DNA of 64,000 nucleotides, taken from the NCBI RefSeq assembly GCF_015461845.1, contig NZ_JACOPW010000002.1, forward strand, positions 1-64,000. Reading direction: 5' to 3'. Every line of letters begins with the position of its first letter. Position 1 is the first letter of the stretch. Source of the stretch: Pseudomonas mucoides (lineage in GTDB: Bacteria; Pseudomonadota; Gammaproteobacteria; Pseudomonadales; Pseudomonadaceae). Position numbers and translations under genes: made by a program. Under the pieces are notes generated by a model, which saw nothing but the letters and a program-made list of their open reading frames with translations, made no database searches and was not told the DNA's origin. Shown here piece by piece: positions 34,115-43,044 of this stretch.

Positions 34115-34528
34115 TCAGTTTTCCAGTGGGATCAACACTTTCTCGTCGGGCGACAACACCATGAACACCAGCAGTTTGGCGGGCTGGGTGGCGCTGGCGT
34201 TTTTCGAGACCAAATGTTCCGATCCTGCCGGCTCGTACCAGTATTGGCCGGCCTTGTAGGTGATCGCTTTTTCACCCTTCACCTGGGAGGTGATCGAGCC
34301 GGAAATGACATACGCCATGGCCGTGCCTTCATGCTTATGGGCAATCGAGGATTGGCCAGGCTTGTAGTCGACTTCAATCATCATGGCTTTTTTGCCAGGG
34401 ACGTTTTTCAGCAATTGATCCTGCAGCACCGTGACCTTTTCTGAAGGGCCTTCGTGGGCGAGCGCGGTGACTGAGGCGGTCAGGGCGAGGACAGCAAGCG
34501 GGGCAGCAAGGAAACGCAAAGCTTTCAT
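34115..34528 (-). CDS. Exported cupin-domain protein
   Basis: The 137-residue protein has a signal peptide (MKALRFLAAPLAVLALTASVTALA) and a single cupin barrel. Metal-site residues appear in GQSSIAHKHEGTAMAYVISG and the second half motif in AGQYWYEPAGSEHLVSKN. It is probably periplasmic. Small secreted cupins often bind a metal and small organic ligands or act as dioxygenase-like proteins; no substrate can be named. It is a single-gene unit with its own terminator. Confidence 0.88.
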   Translation of the reverse strand: MKALRFLAAPLAVLALTASVTALAHEGPSEKVTVLQDQLLKNVPGKKAMMIEVDYKPGQSSIAHKHEGTAMAYVISGSITSQVKGEKAITYKAGQYWYEPAGSEHLVSKNASATQPAKLLVFMVLSPDEKVLIPLEN

Positions 34529-34647
34529 GGTTCAGTACCTGCGGTGGTTATCGTCAGCAACAAAGATAGTCCGCAGGGTGGACCAATCAAACAGCCAATA
34601 TTCGGGAAGGTGAGGGGACCAATCCAGCCCCCGAATTACGTATGCCT

Positions 34648-34702
34648 TGTAGCAGCTGTCGAGCAACGCGAGGCTGCGTTCGGCGGCTGCTACAGAGCGG
34701 CT
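34648..34702. repeat. REP-like element, second family
   Basis: TTGTAGCAGCTGTCGAGC and its inverted partner GCGGCTGCTACA flank the core GCGAGGCTGCG. It lies just beyond the 3' end of the monooxygenase-like gene. Confidence 0.75.
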
Positions 34703-34712
34703 ACAGGGTGCT

Positions 34713-35006
34713 TTAGCGGATCGGGAAGCTGTTGAAATCCACGGCGTTCGCCAGTTGATTGTCAATCAGGCCGATGAAGCCCTGGACTTCCGGGCAGTTG
34801 AAATGCGAGTGCATCGCCGCTTCCGATTGCCAGCGCGCGCTGACGGTCCAGCGGTTGGTGTCCTCGGGGCAGCGGTCGACCATATAGGAGTCGCAGCCCG
34901 GTAGTTCGCGCAGGGTTTCGACAATCTTTTGCAGTTGCTTGCCCAGTTCATCCGAGCGGCCTGCGGCAGCCTGCACCTGTACGGTATTGATCACTTCGTG
35001 GGACAT
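34713..35006 (-). CDS. Antibiotic-biosynthesis-monooxygenase (ABM) domain protein
   Basis: The 97-residue protein is one ferredoxin-like ABM domain: NTVQVQAAAGRSDELGKQL, then LPGCDSYMVDRCPEDTNRWTVSARWQSEAAMHSHFNCPEVQGFI. Such small cofactor-free dimeric enzymes act on quinols or phenolic compounds, for example YgiN. AGGAG lies 9 bp before the ATG. It is next to, and transcribed with, the MocR-type regulator gene direction, though a 120-bp gap separates them. Substrate is unknown. Confidence 0.88.
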   Translation of the reverse strand: MSHEVINTVQVQAAAGRSDELGKQLQKIVETLRELPGCDSYMVDRCPEDTNRWTVSARWQSEAAMHSHFNCPEVQGFIGLIDNQLANAVDFNSFPIR

Positions 35007-35129
35007 TGCTCACACTCCTGAATCAGGCCGGACGAATCCTGCTCATTGAGGGATAACGCTTATGCAGGATAGGCCTGCAACCCCGGACCACCAATAGCCA
35101 ATCGCCCGGTAAAGGCGCAGACCAATCCG

Positions 35130-36563
35130 TCAGGCCACCTGCTGCAAAATGTCGCGCAGACGGTCCAGGGCGGTGTCGATGTCCAGCGTGTCAATGGCGC
35201 CAAAACCCAGCAAAAGCCCGTCCTGCGGCGCTTGCTGGAAGTAAAAGGCCTCGATCGAATAGAGCCCGACTTCGACCTTTTTCGCCAATTCAATCACCAG
35301 AGCCAGATCGATAGGCACTTTGCACATTACCACCATGTGGAACCCGGCCGTGGTCGGCACTGGCTCGAACCACGGCGACAGGTCGCCCGCCATGCGCGCC
35401 AGGATGCGTTCGCGACGCCCGGCATAGATCGTGTGGCAGCGCCGGATATGTTTGAGCAAGCAGCCTTCGGCGATGAATTTGGCCAGCGCCCATTGGGGCA
35501 TGGTCGACGTGTGCAGGTCGGTGAGTTGTTTGGCGCGGATCACGGCTTCGAGAATCGCCGGCGGTAAAATCGCATAGCCGAGCCGCAACTCCGGCAGCAG
35601 GGTTTTCGAGAAGGTCCCGACGTAGGCGACGATCCCGCGCTCATCCATGCTTTGCAGCGAATCGGTAGGGCGGCCCTCGTAGCGAAATTCGCTGTCGTAA
35701 TCGTCCTCGATGATGATCGCGCCCAGTTCATAAGCGCGCTCCAGCAGCGCCGCCCGGCGCTCCTGGCTCATCGGCAGGCCCAGCGGGAACTGATGGGACG
35801 GTGTGACGTAGATCAGCCGCGTACCACGGGGGATTTTGTCCACCTGAATGCCTTCTGCGTCCACCGGTACGCCGATCACCGTGGCACCGTGCGAGCCAAA
35901 CAACAGGCGCGCCGGCGGGTAACCGGGGTCCTCCATGGCGACGATGCTACCGGGGCGCGTGATCACCCGGGAAATCAGGTCCAGCGCCTGTTGCGCGCCG
36001 TTGCACACCACCACGTCTTCGTCCTGGCAATTGACCCCGCGCGAGAACGCGATGTGCCGGGCGATGGCGTTGCGCAACGCCGGCAGGCCCTCGGGCAGGC
36101 TATAGAAGCCCTTGGAACCGGCAATCTGGCGCAAGGCATGGGAGGTGCAGCGGCGCCAGTCATCCTGCGGGAACTGGCCCTTGCTGGTGGCGCCACCAAT
36201 GAAGTCATAACGCAACGAGCCTTCCAGCGTCGGGTGCCGCAGGAATACGGGCAGCTGGCGCCAGGATTCGATGACCTCAAAACTCGCCAGTTCGGAATGG
36301 CTTTGTTTGCGGTCGATTTTCGAGGGGCGCGCATTCACGTAAGTGCCTTTGCCGATCACCCCGGTGAGGAAGTTTTCGTAGGTCAGTTGCGCGTAGGTGT
36401 CGGAAATGGTCTTGCGCGAAATCCCCAGCTGTTCGGCCAGCAAGCGGCTGGGCGGCAGCTGGGTCCCGGCGGCGAGGCGCCCGGATTCGATGGCGCTGCG
36501 CAACTGGTTGTACAACTGGCCCGTCAGGTCCTTGCGGCCGTTGATGACAACATGAAGTTCCAT
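35130..36563 (-). CDS. MocR/PdxR-type regulator (GntR helix-turn-helix fused to aminotransferase fold)
   Basis: The 477-residue protein has an N-terminal GntR winged helix (about 12-80, LPPSRLLAEQLGISRKTISDTYAQL) and a fold-type I aminotransferase domain (about 115-470). The PLP lysine lies in GTFSKTLLPELRLGY, and DPGYPPARLLF and IEDDYDSEF are typical cofactor and substrate loops. MocR proteins use PLP to sense vitamin B6 or amino-compound levels. It is divergent from the AhpD-like gene at 36770, its most likely target. Confidence 0.93.
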   Translation of the reverse strand: MELHVVINGRKDLTGQLYNQLRSAIESGRLAAGTQLPPSRLLAEQLGISRKTISDTYAQLTYENFLTGVIGKGTYVNARPSKIDRKQSHSELASFEVIESWRQLPVFLRHPTLEGSLRYDFIGGATSKGQFPQDDWRRCTSHALRQIAGSKGFYSLPEGLPALRNAIARHIAFSRGVNCQDEDVVVCNGAQQALDLISRVITRPGSIVAMEDPGYPPARLLFGSHGATVIGVPVDAEGIQVDKIPRGTRLIYVTPSHQFPLGLPMSQERRAALLERAYELGAIIIEDDYDSEFRYEGRPTDSLQSMDERGIVAYVGTFSKTLLPELRLGYAILPPAILEAVIRAKQLTDLHTSTMPQWALAKFIAEGCLLKHIRRCHTIYAGRRERILARMAGDLSPWFEPVPTTAGFHMVVMCKVPIDLALVIELAKKVEVGLYSIEAFYFQQAPQDGLLLGFGAIDTLDIDTALDRLRDILQQVA

Positions 36564-36661
36564 ACCGGCGAGGCTCCTGCAGCGGTTGAGGCGCGTGTGC
36601 GTCGCGCCAGATTACCCGCATGCGCGGCCGTGCAGAAGTTGCGCAGGTGAAAAACCCGGGA

Positions 36662-36709
36662 TTGGTCTGGCGCCGAGTGGTCCATGGTTATTTCGCCGAA
36701 TTGGCTCTG
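36662..36709. promoter_or_regulatory. TGGTC half-site cluster between MocR and AhpD-like genes
   Basis: TTGGTCTG (36662), GTGGTCCA (36677) and ATTGGCTCTG (36700) recur within 48 bp of the 206-bp divergent region. MocR dimers often bind direct repeats in such spacers. This assignment is by context and eye only. Confidence 0.3.
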
Positions 36710-36769
36710 TCACGTCGCGACCTCGACGACTACCGTGAAATTCACATCATCGCGTCACGAGGTCGCCCC

Positions 36770-37210
36770 ATGAGTTCCCGCCTGGATTACTACAGCGCGT
36801 CGCCCAAAGCGATGAAAGCGATGATTGCCATGGAAGCCCTGACCAGCAACCTCAGTATTGAGCCCGCGTTGCTGCACCTGATCAAGATCCGCGCCTCGCA
36901 GCTCAACGGCTGCGCCTTTTGCACCGACATGCACTCGGTGGACGCCCGCCGCCTGGGTGAGACGGATCGGCGCCTGTATTCGATCGTCGTGTGGCGCGAC
37001 AGCGGCTTTTTCAACCCTCGGGAACGGGCGGCGCTGGCCTGGACCGAAGCGGTGACGCTGCTCTCCGAAAGCCACGTGCCGGATGACGTTTTCGCACTGG
37101 CGAGGGAGCAATTCAGCGAAGCGGAGCTGGTCGATTTAACGATTGCCGTGACCACCATCAACAGCTGGAATCGCCTGGCGGTGAGTTTTCGGCAAACCCC
37201 TGGCGGCTGA
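36770..37210 (+). CDS. AhpD-like carboxymuconolactone decarboxylase-family protein
   Basis: The 146-residue protein carries the redox motif NGCAFCTDMHSVDARRLG, with Cys48, Cys51 and His55 in the AhpD arrangement. It is probably an alkylhydroperoxidase-type enzyme that reduces peroxides through its CxxC, rather than a true decarboxylase. The ATG at 36770 has GAGG upstream; an upstream extension of 50 residues overlaps the regulatory region and looks non-coding. It is divergent from a MocR regulator, a recurrent pairing in pseudomonads. Confidence 0.92.
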   Translation: MSSRLDYYSASPKAMKAMIAMEALTSNLSIEPALLHLIKIRASQLNGCAFCTDMHSVDARRLGETDRRLYSIVVWRDSGFFNPRERAALAWTEAVTLLSESHVPDDVFALAREQFSEAELVDLTIAVTTINSWNRLAVSFRQTPGG

Positions 37211-37297
37211 ATCGATTATCCGCGCCGAGTGTCACATCAGGTTCATACACGCTGCGCAGGATGAGGTTTTCAAGGATAGATCGACAGGGAGTCACTG

Positions 37298-38218
37298 ATG
37301 TCATTGATGGAATCCACCTATGCGGCCGGCATCGACCCGGTGCTGGCGCAGTCCTTTCGGGTGAGCGCCCGTTGCGGGTGCTTCATGCAGGCCGCTCGCA
37401 GCCTCAACATCAAATCCACGCAGTTGCGCAAACACCTGGCGCAGCTGGAGTCGCAATTGCAATGTTCGCTGTTCAATCATCAGGACAATGGCCTGGCCCT
37501 GAGTCGTGAAGGGTTGGCGCTTCAGGCGCAACTGATCGCGCTGGCCCATGAGCGCGATGCACCGGTGATCGAGCAACCGCTGATACGTCTGGCGGTGGCC
37601 GAGTCGATCCTGCATGACATCCTCGGCCGTGACCTGGTCGCCTTGTTGCGCCGCAACGCCAGCGTGCGCCTGGACATCATTACCCTCGACAGTGAGCTGA
37701 GCCTGCAAGCAATCAGCGCCGATGTGGTGCTATGGCTGGCCGGCACGGATTCACCGCTGCCGGGGCCGAGTTTTGCGGTCAGCGAACCGCAGCGACTGGC
37801 GCGTCTGGAGTATCTGCCGCACATCGCCAAACGCTATTCGCGGGTCGCGGCGCGGCCGGGCAGCCTCGATGACCTGGCCGACTTCATGCTCGTGCAGTGG
37901 CAGCATGACCGTCAGGTCGAGAGCTTTCGGCCATGGAACAGCGTGGTGGATCAGCGTCTGGCTGGCGTGGTGCAGTTGCATTCCTATGAACTGATGCTGG
38001 AGATGATCCGCTGCAGTGCCTGCATCGGGTTGTTGCCGCGCTACATCAGCCAATTCGACCGTGGTTTGATTGCGTTGCCTGAACTGTTCGAGCAGCCGAT
38101 GCCGCGTCAGGTCTGGATGGCGGTGAATGCCGACACTCAAGGTCAGGCCGATGTGCAGATGATCGTCGAGCTGATCCACAACACCTTCAACGAGCGCCGG
38201 GAGTGGTTCGAGAGTTAA
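37298..38218 (+). CDS. LysR-family transcriptional regulator
   Basis: The 306-residue protein has an N-terminal helix-turn-helix (about 15-75, with CFMQAARSLNIKSTQLRKHLAQLESQLQCSLF) and a periplasmic-binding-protein-like ligand domain (about 90-300). The helix-turn-helix lacks the usual SQP motif: IKSTQLRKHL replaces VSQPALSxQI. AGGGAG lies before the ATG. No divergent target gene is next to it, and its regulon is unknown. Confidence 0.9.
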   Translation: MSLMESTYAAGIDPVLAQSFRVSARCGCFMQAARSLNIKSTQLRKHLAQLESQLQCSLFNHQDNGLALSREGLALQAQLIALAHERDAPVIEQPLIRLAVAESILHDILGRDLVALLRRNASVRLDIITLDSELSLQAISADVVLWLAGTDSPLPGPSFAVSEPQRLARLEYLPHIAKRYSRVAARPGSLDDLADFMLVQWQHDRQVESFRPWNSVVDQRLAGVVQLHSYELMLEMIRCSACIGLLPRYISQFDRGLIALPELFEQPMPRQVWMAVNADTQGQADVQMIVELIHNTFNERREWFES

Positions 38219-38228
38219 CCACAGTTAA

Positions 38229-38323
38229 CTGTAGGAGTGAGCCTGCTCGCGATAGCGGTGTATCCGTCGACATTTATTTTGAATGTTAGGCCGCTATCGC
38301 GAGCAGGCTCACTCCCACAGGGA
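38229..38323. repeat. Paired inverted REP element
   Basis: Units CTGTAGGAGTGAGCCTGCTC and GAGCAGGCTCACTCCCACAG are inverted about an inner spacer. It lies between the LysR stop and the GNAT gene. Confidence 0.85.
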
Positions 38324-38390
38324 ATGTCGCCATATTCGGAGATAGCGTTGTAGAGTAAGCGGCCATGTCTGCCTCAAGGATGAATCACCC

Positions 38391-38912
38391 ATGCCTGCCA
38401 CCGAACCGGTCATCACCCTCGAACGTTTCAGCGAAGCCCACATCGAGGGCGTCACCGCGCTCTACAACGACCCGGCCATTACCCGTCAGGTCCTGCAAAT
38501 GCCGTTTCAATCCACCGAGATCTGGCGCCAGCGCCTGGCCTCGGATAACGAGCGCCTGGTGAAACTGGTTGCGCTGCATCAGGGCACGGTCATCGGCAAC
38601 ATTGGCCTGGAACAATTCTCGCGGATCCGCCGCAGCCATGCCGGCAGTATCGGCATGGGCGTCGCGGTGGCATGGCAGGGAAAAGGCGTGGGTTCGACGC
38701 TGTTGGCGGCGGTGCTGGACATCGCCGACAACTGGATGAACCTGCGGCGGGTCGAGCTTTCGGTGTACGCCGACAACGAAGCGGCCATCGGCCTGTACCG
38801 AAAGTTCGGTTTCGAGACCGAAGGCCTGCTCCGTGACTACGCCGTGCGTGACGGCCGACTGGTCGACACCCTGAGCATGGCGCGTCTGCGTCGCATGCCT
38901 GACACCGAGTGA
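38391..38912 (+). CDS. GNAT-family N-acetyltransferase (YhhY-like)
   Basis: The 173-residue protein has the GNAT fold with the acetyl-CoA loop VAWQGKGVGSTLLAAVLDIADNW (about 92-115). The ending VYADNEAAIGLYRKFGFETEGLLRDYAVRDG is typical of the YhhY/RimI-like groups. It would acetylate an amine, possibly an amino-acid or peptide analogue as E. coli YhhY does. Its end lies 1 bp from the end of the convergent racemase gene, so the two share an overlapping 3' region. Confidence 0.9.
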   Translation: MPATEPVITLERFSEAHIEGVTALYNDPAITRQVLQMPFQSTEIWRQRLASDNERLVKLVALHQGTVIGNIGLEQFSRIRRSHAGSIGMGVAVAWQGKGVGSTLLAAVLDIADNWMNLRRVELSVYADNEAAIGLYRKFGFETEGLLRDYAVRDGRLVDTLSMARLRRMPDTE

Positions 38913-38913
38913 C

Positions 38914-39606
38914 TCAGTCGCCCAGTGCAAACGCCACCGCCGCCTGCGCATGCAGTTCGGTGGTGTCGAGCAGGGGCAGGGCGCTGTGTTCGGGTTTGAT
39001 CAGCATGCCGATTTCCGTGCAACCGAGGATGATCGCCTGGGCGCCGCGTTGGGTCAGCGATTCGATCACCTGCTGGTAAACCTTGCGCGATGTTTCGCTG
39101 ATCACCCCGACGCACAACTCGTCGTAGATGATCCTGTGCACGGCGTTGCGTTGCTCGGCTTCCGGCACCAGCACGGTCAAGCCCATCGCGCTCAGACGAT
39201 CCTTGAGGAAGTCCTGTTCCATGGTGAACGCGGTCCCGAGCAACCCGACCTTCAGCGCACCGGCATCGACGGCTGCCTGACCGGTCGGGTCGGCGATGTG
39301 CAGGAACGGAACAGTGATCGCGGCCTGAATCTGTCCGGCCACCTTGTGCATGGTATTGGTACACAGCACCACACACTCGGCGCCGCCAGCCTCAAGCCCT
39401 CGCGCCGCGTCCACCAGAATCGCCGCCGCATCGTCCCAGCGCCCGGCATGCTGGGCCTGTTCGACAGGCCCGAAGTCGACGCTGTACATTAGCAACTGCG
39501 CCGAACGCAACGGCCCGAGCCGGTCACGAACCTGCTGATTGATGAGGCGATAATATTCGGCGCTGGACTCCCAGCTCATGCCGCCGATAAGGCCGATGGT
39601 GCGCAT
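38914..39606 (-). CDS. Aspartate/glutamate racemase-family protein
   Basis: The 230-residue protein has the two catalytic cysteines of the family, Cys82 in LCTNTMH and Cys196 in GCTEIG. The N-terminal MRTIGLIGGMSWESSAEYY matches the YgeA group of broad amino-acid racemases. It would interconvert L- and D-amino acids in the cytosol without PLP. AGGGAG lies before the ATG. It is divergent from an AraC regulator 76 bp away, which may control it. Confidence 0.92.
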   Translation of the reverse strand: MRTIGLIGGMSWESSAEYYRLINQQVRDRLGPLRSAQLLMYSVDFGPVEQAQHAGRWDDAAAILVDAARGLEAGGAECVVLCTNTMHKVAGQIQAAITVPFLHIADPTGQAAVDAGALKVGLLGTAFTMEQDFLKDRLSAMGLTVLVPEAEQRNAVHRIIYDELCVGVISETSRKVYQQVIESLTQRGAQAIILGCTEIGMLIKPEHSALPLLDTTELHAQAAVAFALGD

Positions 39607-39682
39607 GCGGTGCTCCCTGTGAATGGCTAACCTTGCGAGAGTATCCCGTGGATCTTGACGGTCATCTATCAGGAAATTTCAC

Positions 39683-40453
39683 ATGCCCAGCGTGCTGAGC
39701 CAGCACGTGCTGAGCGCTAGAGCTTGCCTGCAACTGTTGCCCCGTGCGGCCTACAGTGTTCGTGATCCGGCGCAGTCGTTGACCCTGGGCGTGACGCTTG
39801 AGCGCCAGCAAGGCGTACACGCCATTGATTCAGACCGGCGGGTGGATTTCGATACTTTGCCCGGTGTGCTGGCGTTCACGCCGGTGGGCGTCGAGGTGTT
39901 TTCCGAATCGGCGAGCGGTGGTGAATACCTGTTGATGCGCCTGGATGAGCCGTTTGCGGATGAGATGCTGCCAGCCGTCCGCCAGCGTGTTCAGTCAGCC
40001 GGTGATCGACGGGCGCTGACGTTCGCACGCGAGATCCGACGCCTGTTGCTCAACCCTCAACCTGATCTGATGGCGCTTGAGCAAGCCGCCCTGAGCCTGA
40101 TTGACCAGGCGCCTGTGACGACTCGATCCAGACTGCACGCCAAAGCGTTCGCCCCGGTACTGGATCAGATCGCCGAGCAGTTCCATGAACCGCTGACGCT
40201 GGACCAGTTGGCCGCGACTTACGGGCACAACGAACTGCGTTTTCTGCGCGACTTCACCCGGGTCATGGGCCTGACACCGCATGCGTATCTCGTTGAGGTG
40301 CGCCTGCAAGCCGCCCGACGGATGATCGAACACACGGACCTGCCGTTGGCCAGCATCGCTCTGGACAGCGGTTTCGCCCATCAGTCGCACATGGGCAGCG
40401 TTTTTCGCAAACACCTGGCCATGACCCCCAGCCAATACCGCTCGCGCTTTTAG
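39683..40453 (+). CDS. AraC-family transcriptional regulator
   Basis: The 256-residue protein has an N-terminal cupin-like sensor (about 20-95). Two helix-turn-helix units at the C-terminus read LTLDQLAATYGHNELRFLRDFTRVMGLTPHAYLVEVRLQAARRMI and LPLASIALDSGFAHQSHMGSVFRKHLAMTPSQYR. It is divergent from the racemase gene, so that gene or itself is the likely target. Ligand unknown. Confidence 0.93.
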   Translation: MPSVLSQHVLSARACLQLLPRAAYSVRDPAQSLTLGVTLERQQGVHAIDSDRRVDFDTLPGVLAFTPVGVEVFSESASGGEYLLMRLDEPFADEMLPAVRQRVQSAGDRRALTFAREIRRLLLNPQPDLMALEQAALSLIDQAPVTTRSRLHAKAFAPVLDQIAEQFHEPLTLDQLAATYGHNELRFLRDFTRVMGLTPHAYLVEVRLQAARRMIEHTDLPLASIALDSGFAHQSHMGSVFRKHLAMTPSQYRSRF

Positions 40454-40523
40454 TCGTACGCCGGCGGCCTGCATCTGCCATGCTCAATGTCCGCAGCACC
40501 GCTCCAACCAAAGGAACACCGCA

Positions 40524-41033
40524 ATGGACGACGTACAACAACTGGGCGAAATGCTTCGCCACTACGCAGAAAGCGAAGCGCACAAAAAGCAGACGTTCGA
40601 GTCGCAATCGGCGCTTTGGGCGACGCGTATCGGCGAGCTGTTCGATCAGATCCAGCAGTGGCTGGAACCGGTCCAGGCGCCGCATCTGCTGGAAGTGAGC
40701 CGTGAGGCGTATGTGGCTTCGGGGCCTAGCGTGCCGGTGGAGACGTCGCCGTTCAAGACCGAGAAATTGTCCATTGTCATTGCCGGCAAACCGGTGGAGT
40801 TCGTGCCGGACGTGATGGGCGCTGGCGGTCAGATTTCCCTGGCGGTGATGGGGCTGACGGCCGCGCGCTATGGCAGCGTTTCGCTGGTGTGCCTGCCGCC
40901 GTCGACCAGCTGGCAGTGGCGCAAGACCAATGGCCTGAAAGACCCGGACACGTTTGCATTTGATGCGAATTTTCTGGCGCAGCAGTTGCAGGGCCTGATC
41001 CCGCGTGATCGCGGCCAGGTCCTCCCGGACTGA
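40524..41033 (+). CDS. Conserved protein of unknown function
   Basis: The 169-residue protein has a helical, charged N-terminal third (MDDVQQLGEMLRHYAESEAHKKQTFESQ) and a beta-rich remainder (KLSIVIAGKPVEFVPDVMGAGGQISLAVMGLT). No signal, membrane segment or catalytic motif is evident. AAAGGAA lies before the ATG. It is a single gene bounded by a hairpin at 41046-41071. I do not recognise the family. Confidence 0.8.
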   Translation: MDDVQQLGEMLRHYAESEAHKKQTFESQSALWATRIGELFDQIQQWLEPVQAPHLLEVSREAYVASGPSVPVETSPFKTEKLSIVIAGKPVEFVPDVMGAGGQISLAVMGLTAARYGSVSLVCLPPSTSWQWRKTNGLKDPDTFAFDANFLAQQLQGLIPRDRGQVLPD

Positions 41034-41045
41034 ACTAAACCCCCT

Positions 41046-41071
41046 TGCAGGAGCCGAGCTCGGCTCCTGCA
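41046..41071. terminator. Perfect palindrome hairpin between convergent genes
   Basis: Thirteen bases (TGCAGGAGCCGAG) are followed directly by their complement, 13 bp after one stop and 17 bp before the other. It resembles a minimal REP unit and can stop transcription both ways, although no long T-run follows. Confidence 0.65.
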
Positions 41072-41087
41072 TTGGATAGGGTGTGGG

Positions 41088-41309
41088 TCAGATTTTGAGG
41101 TTGCCCCAGCCGGGCTTGGCCTCTTCTGGCGCTACCGCCTTCACCTTCTTCCCCGTGGCCGATTCCACTCGCCGCGCCACCTCGGGATCATCCGCAAACG
41201 GAATCAGACTGGCATCCTCCAGGCTCTGCGCCGTCTCCCGCTTCAGGCAATATTCAACCCCCAGCCAAAGCCCCAGCACCGCCATCACATTCAATAGCAC
41301 TTCAAACAT
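41088..41309 (-). CDS. CcoQ-like small membrane protein
   Basis: The 73-residue protein has one N-terminal helix (MFEVLLNVMAVLGLWLGVEYCL) followed by ASLIPFADDPEVARRV. The I/LPFADD motif just after the helix is the recognisable mark of CcoQ (FixQ) subunits of cbb3 oxidase. The gene lies 15 bp after the orphan ccoN and has AGGAG before its ATG. It probably stabilises or tunes an oxidase built around this CcoN. Confidence 0.75.
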   Translation of the reverse strand: MFEVLLNVMAVLGLWLGVEYCLKRETAQSLEDASLIPFADDPEVARRVESATGKKVKAVAPEEAKPGWGNLKI

Positions 41310-41324
41310 TCCAGGCTCCTTGCC

Positions 41325-42752
41325 TCAGGCAATCTGTGCTTCACGCTCAGCCATCGCCACGTCCGCAACCCGCACAGTGCGCCAGGTGTTGTAGGCCATC
41401 AGCAGCATGCCGCTGAGGAAGAACACCCCGCCGGTAAAGCGCACCACAAACCCCGGGTGGCTGGCCTGCAAGGCTTCGACGAACGAATACGTCAGCGTGC
41501 CGTCGTCGTTTATTGCGCGCCACATCAGGCCTTGGGTGATGCCGTTGACCCACATCGACGCGATGTACAACACGGTGCCGATGGTCGCCAGCCAGAAGTG
41601 TGCATTGATCAGGCCGATGCTGTGCATCTGCTCACGGCCAAAGACTTTCGGCACCATGTGGTAGACCGCGCCGAAGGTGATCATCGCCACCCAGCCGAGC
41701 GCCCCGGCGTGAACGTGGCCGATGGTCCAGTCGGTGTAATGGGAGAGGGCGTTGACGGTCTTGATCGCCATCATCGGACCCTCGAAGGTCGACATGCCGT
41801 AGAAGGCCAGGGACAACACCAGAAAGCGCAGGATCGGGTCGGTGCGCAACTTATGCCAGGCGCCCGAGAGGGTCATCATACCGTTGATCATCCCGCCCCA
41901 GCTTGGCGCCAGCAGGATCAGCGACATCGCCATGCCCAGCGACTGTGCCCAGTCCGGCAGCGCGGTGTAGTGCAGGTGGTGCGGGCCGGCCCAGATGTAC
42001 AGGGTAATCAGCGCCCAGAAATGCACGATGGACAGGCGATAGGAGTACACCGGGCGCCCGACCTGTTTCGGCACGAAGTAATACATCATCCCGAGGAACC
42101 CGGTGGTGAGGAAAAAGCCAACGGCGTTGTGGCCATACCACCACTGCACCATGGCGTCGGTCGCCCCGGAATACACCGGATAAGACTTGAACCAGTCCAC
42201 CGGGATCGACAGGTGATTGACCACATGCAGCATCGCGATCACCACGATGAACGCGCCGAAGAACCAGTTACCGACGTAAATGTGTTTGGTCTTGCGCTGC
42301 ACCACGGTGGTGAAGAACACGACCGCGTAAGCGACCCAGACCACCGTCATCCATACCGCGCCGGTGAACTCGATCTCGGCGTATTCCTTGGTGGTGGTGT
42401 AGCCCAGCGGCAGGGTGACCAGCATGGTCACGATCACCGATTGCCAACCCCAGAAGGTGAACGCGGCGAGGGTGTCGGAGTACAACCGCACCTGGCAGGT
42501 GCGCTGCACCGCGTAGTAACTGGCGGCGAACTGCGCGCTGCCGGCAAAGCCGAAAATCACCAGGCTGGTGTGCAGCGGACGCAAGCGACCGAAAGTGGTC
42601 CACGGCAGGTCGAGGTTCATCTCGGGCCATACCAGTTGCGAGGCGATCCACACCCCCATCGCCATCCCCACGACACCCCAGACGATGGTTGCCACGATGA
42701 ATTGGCGCACAACCTTGTAGTTATAGGCCTGTCCGATTGTTGCTGTGCTCAT
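41325..42752 (-). CDS. ccoN: Orphan cbb3-type cytochrome c oxidase catalytic subunit (CcoN)
   Basis: The 475-residue membrane protein has about twelve helices and the conserved histidines for hemes and copper: [40 protein letters not shown] and [10 protein letters not shown]. It is the active-site subunit of the high-affinity terminal oxidase in the inner membrane. No ccoO or ccoP is nearby, only the CcoQ-like gene, as for the orphan ccoN4 of P. aeruginosa, which works with CcoO/CcoP made elsewhere. I chose the ATG at 42752; a GTG at 42767 would add five residues. No Anr box was found upstream. Confidence 0.93.
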   Translation of the reverse strand: MSTATIGQAYNYKVVRQFIVATIVWGVVGMAMGVWIASQLVWPEMNLDLPWTTFGRLRPLHTSLVIFGFAGSAQFAASYYAVQRTCQVRLYSDTLAAFTFWGWQSVIVTMLVTLPLGYTTTKEYAEIEFTGAVWMTVVWVAYAVVFFTTVVQRKTKHIYVGNWFFGAFIVVIAMLHVVNHLSIPVDWFKSYPVYSGATDAMVQWWYGHNAVGFFLTTGFLGMMYYFVPKQVGRPVYSYRLSIVHFWALITLYIWAGPHHLHYTALPDWAQSLGMAMSLILLAPSWGGMINGMMTLSGAWHKLRTDPILRFLVLSLAFYGMSTFEGPMMAIKTVNALSHYTDWTIGHVHAGALGWVAMITFGAVYHMVPKVFGREQMHSIGLINAHFWLATIGTVLYIASMWVNGITQGLMWRAINDDGTLTYSFVEALQASHPGFVVRFTGGVFFLSGMLLMAYNTWRTVRVADVAMAEREAQIA

Positions 42753-43044
42753 GGTCAATGCTTCCACGGTTGCAAAGGCTTCTACTGTAGAAACCCCGTC
42801 GGAAACAAAACAGACTCAGGAAAACTTCATTTATACGGATCAGATCCGAGGCCACCCTGCGGTCATCTGCCACAAACTGATACGTTTTTTTAGCGTTCAG
42901 GTGAATCTGTAGCACGCTGCGTCGCAGGTCCATAGTCCCCCCTCACAATCAGCGGCTACACGGGTGTGTTTTTGCTTGGGACAGTGATGGCAGTTTGGTA
43001 GAGTCCGCGGCTTGTCAGGGAGCAAGTGAAGAAAGGAGTCGGGT

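Noticed and set aside
34755..34768. Anr/FNR-like TTGATTGTCAATCA
   Set aside because: It does not fit TTGAT-N4-ATCAA and lies inside the ABM-domain gene, not upstream of a gene.
42721..42933. 70-codon leftward frame upstream of ccoN
   Set aside because: It overlaps the ccoN start out of frame, and its sequence has no coding character.
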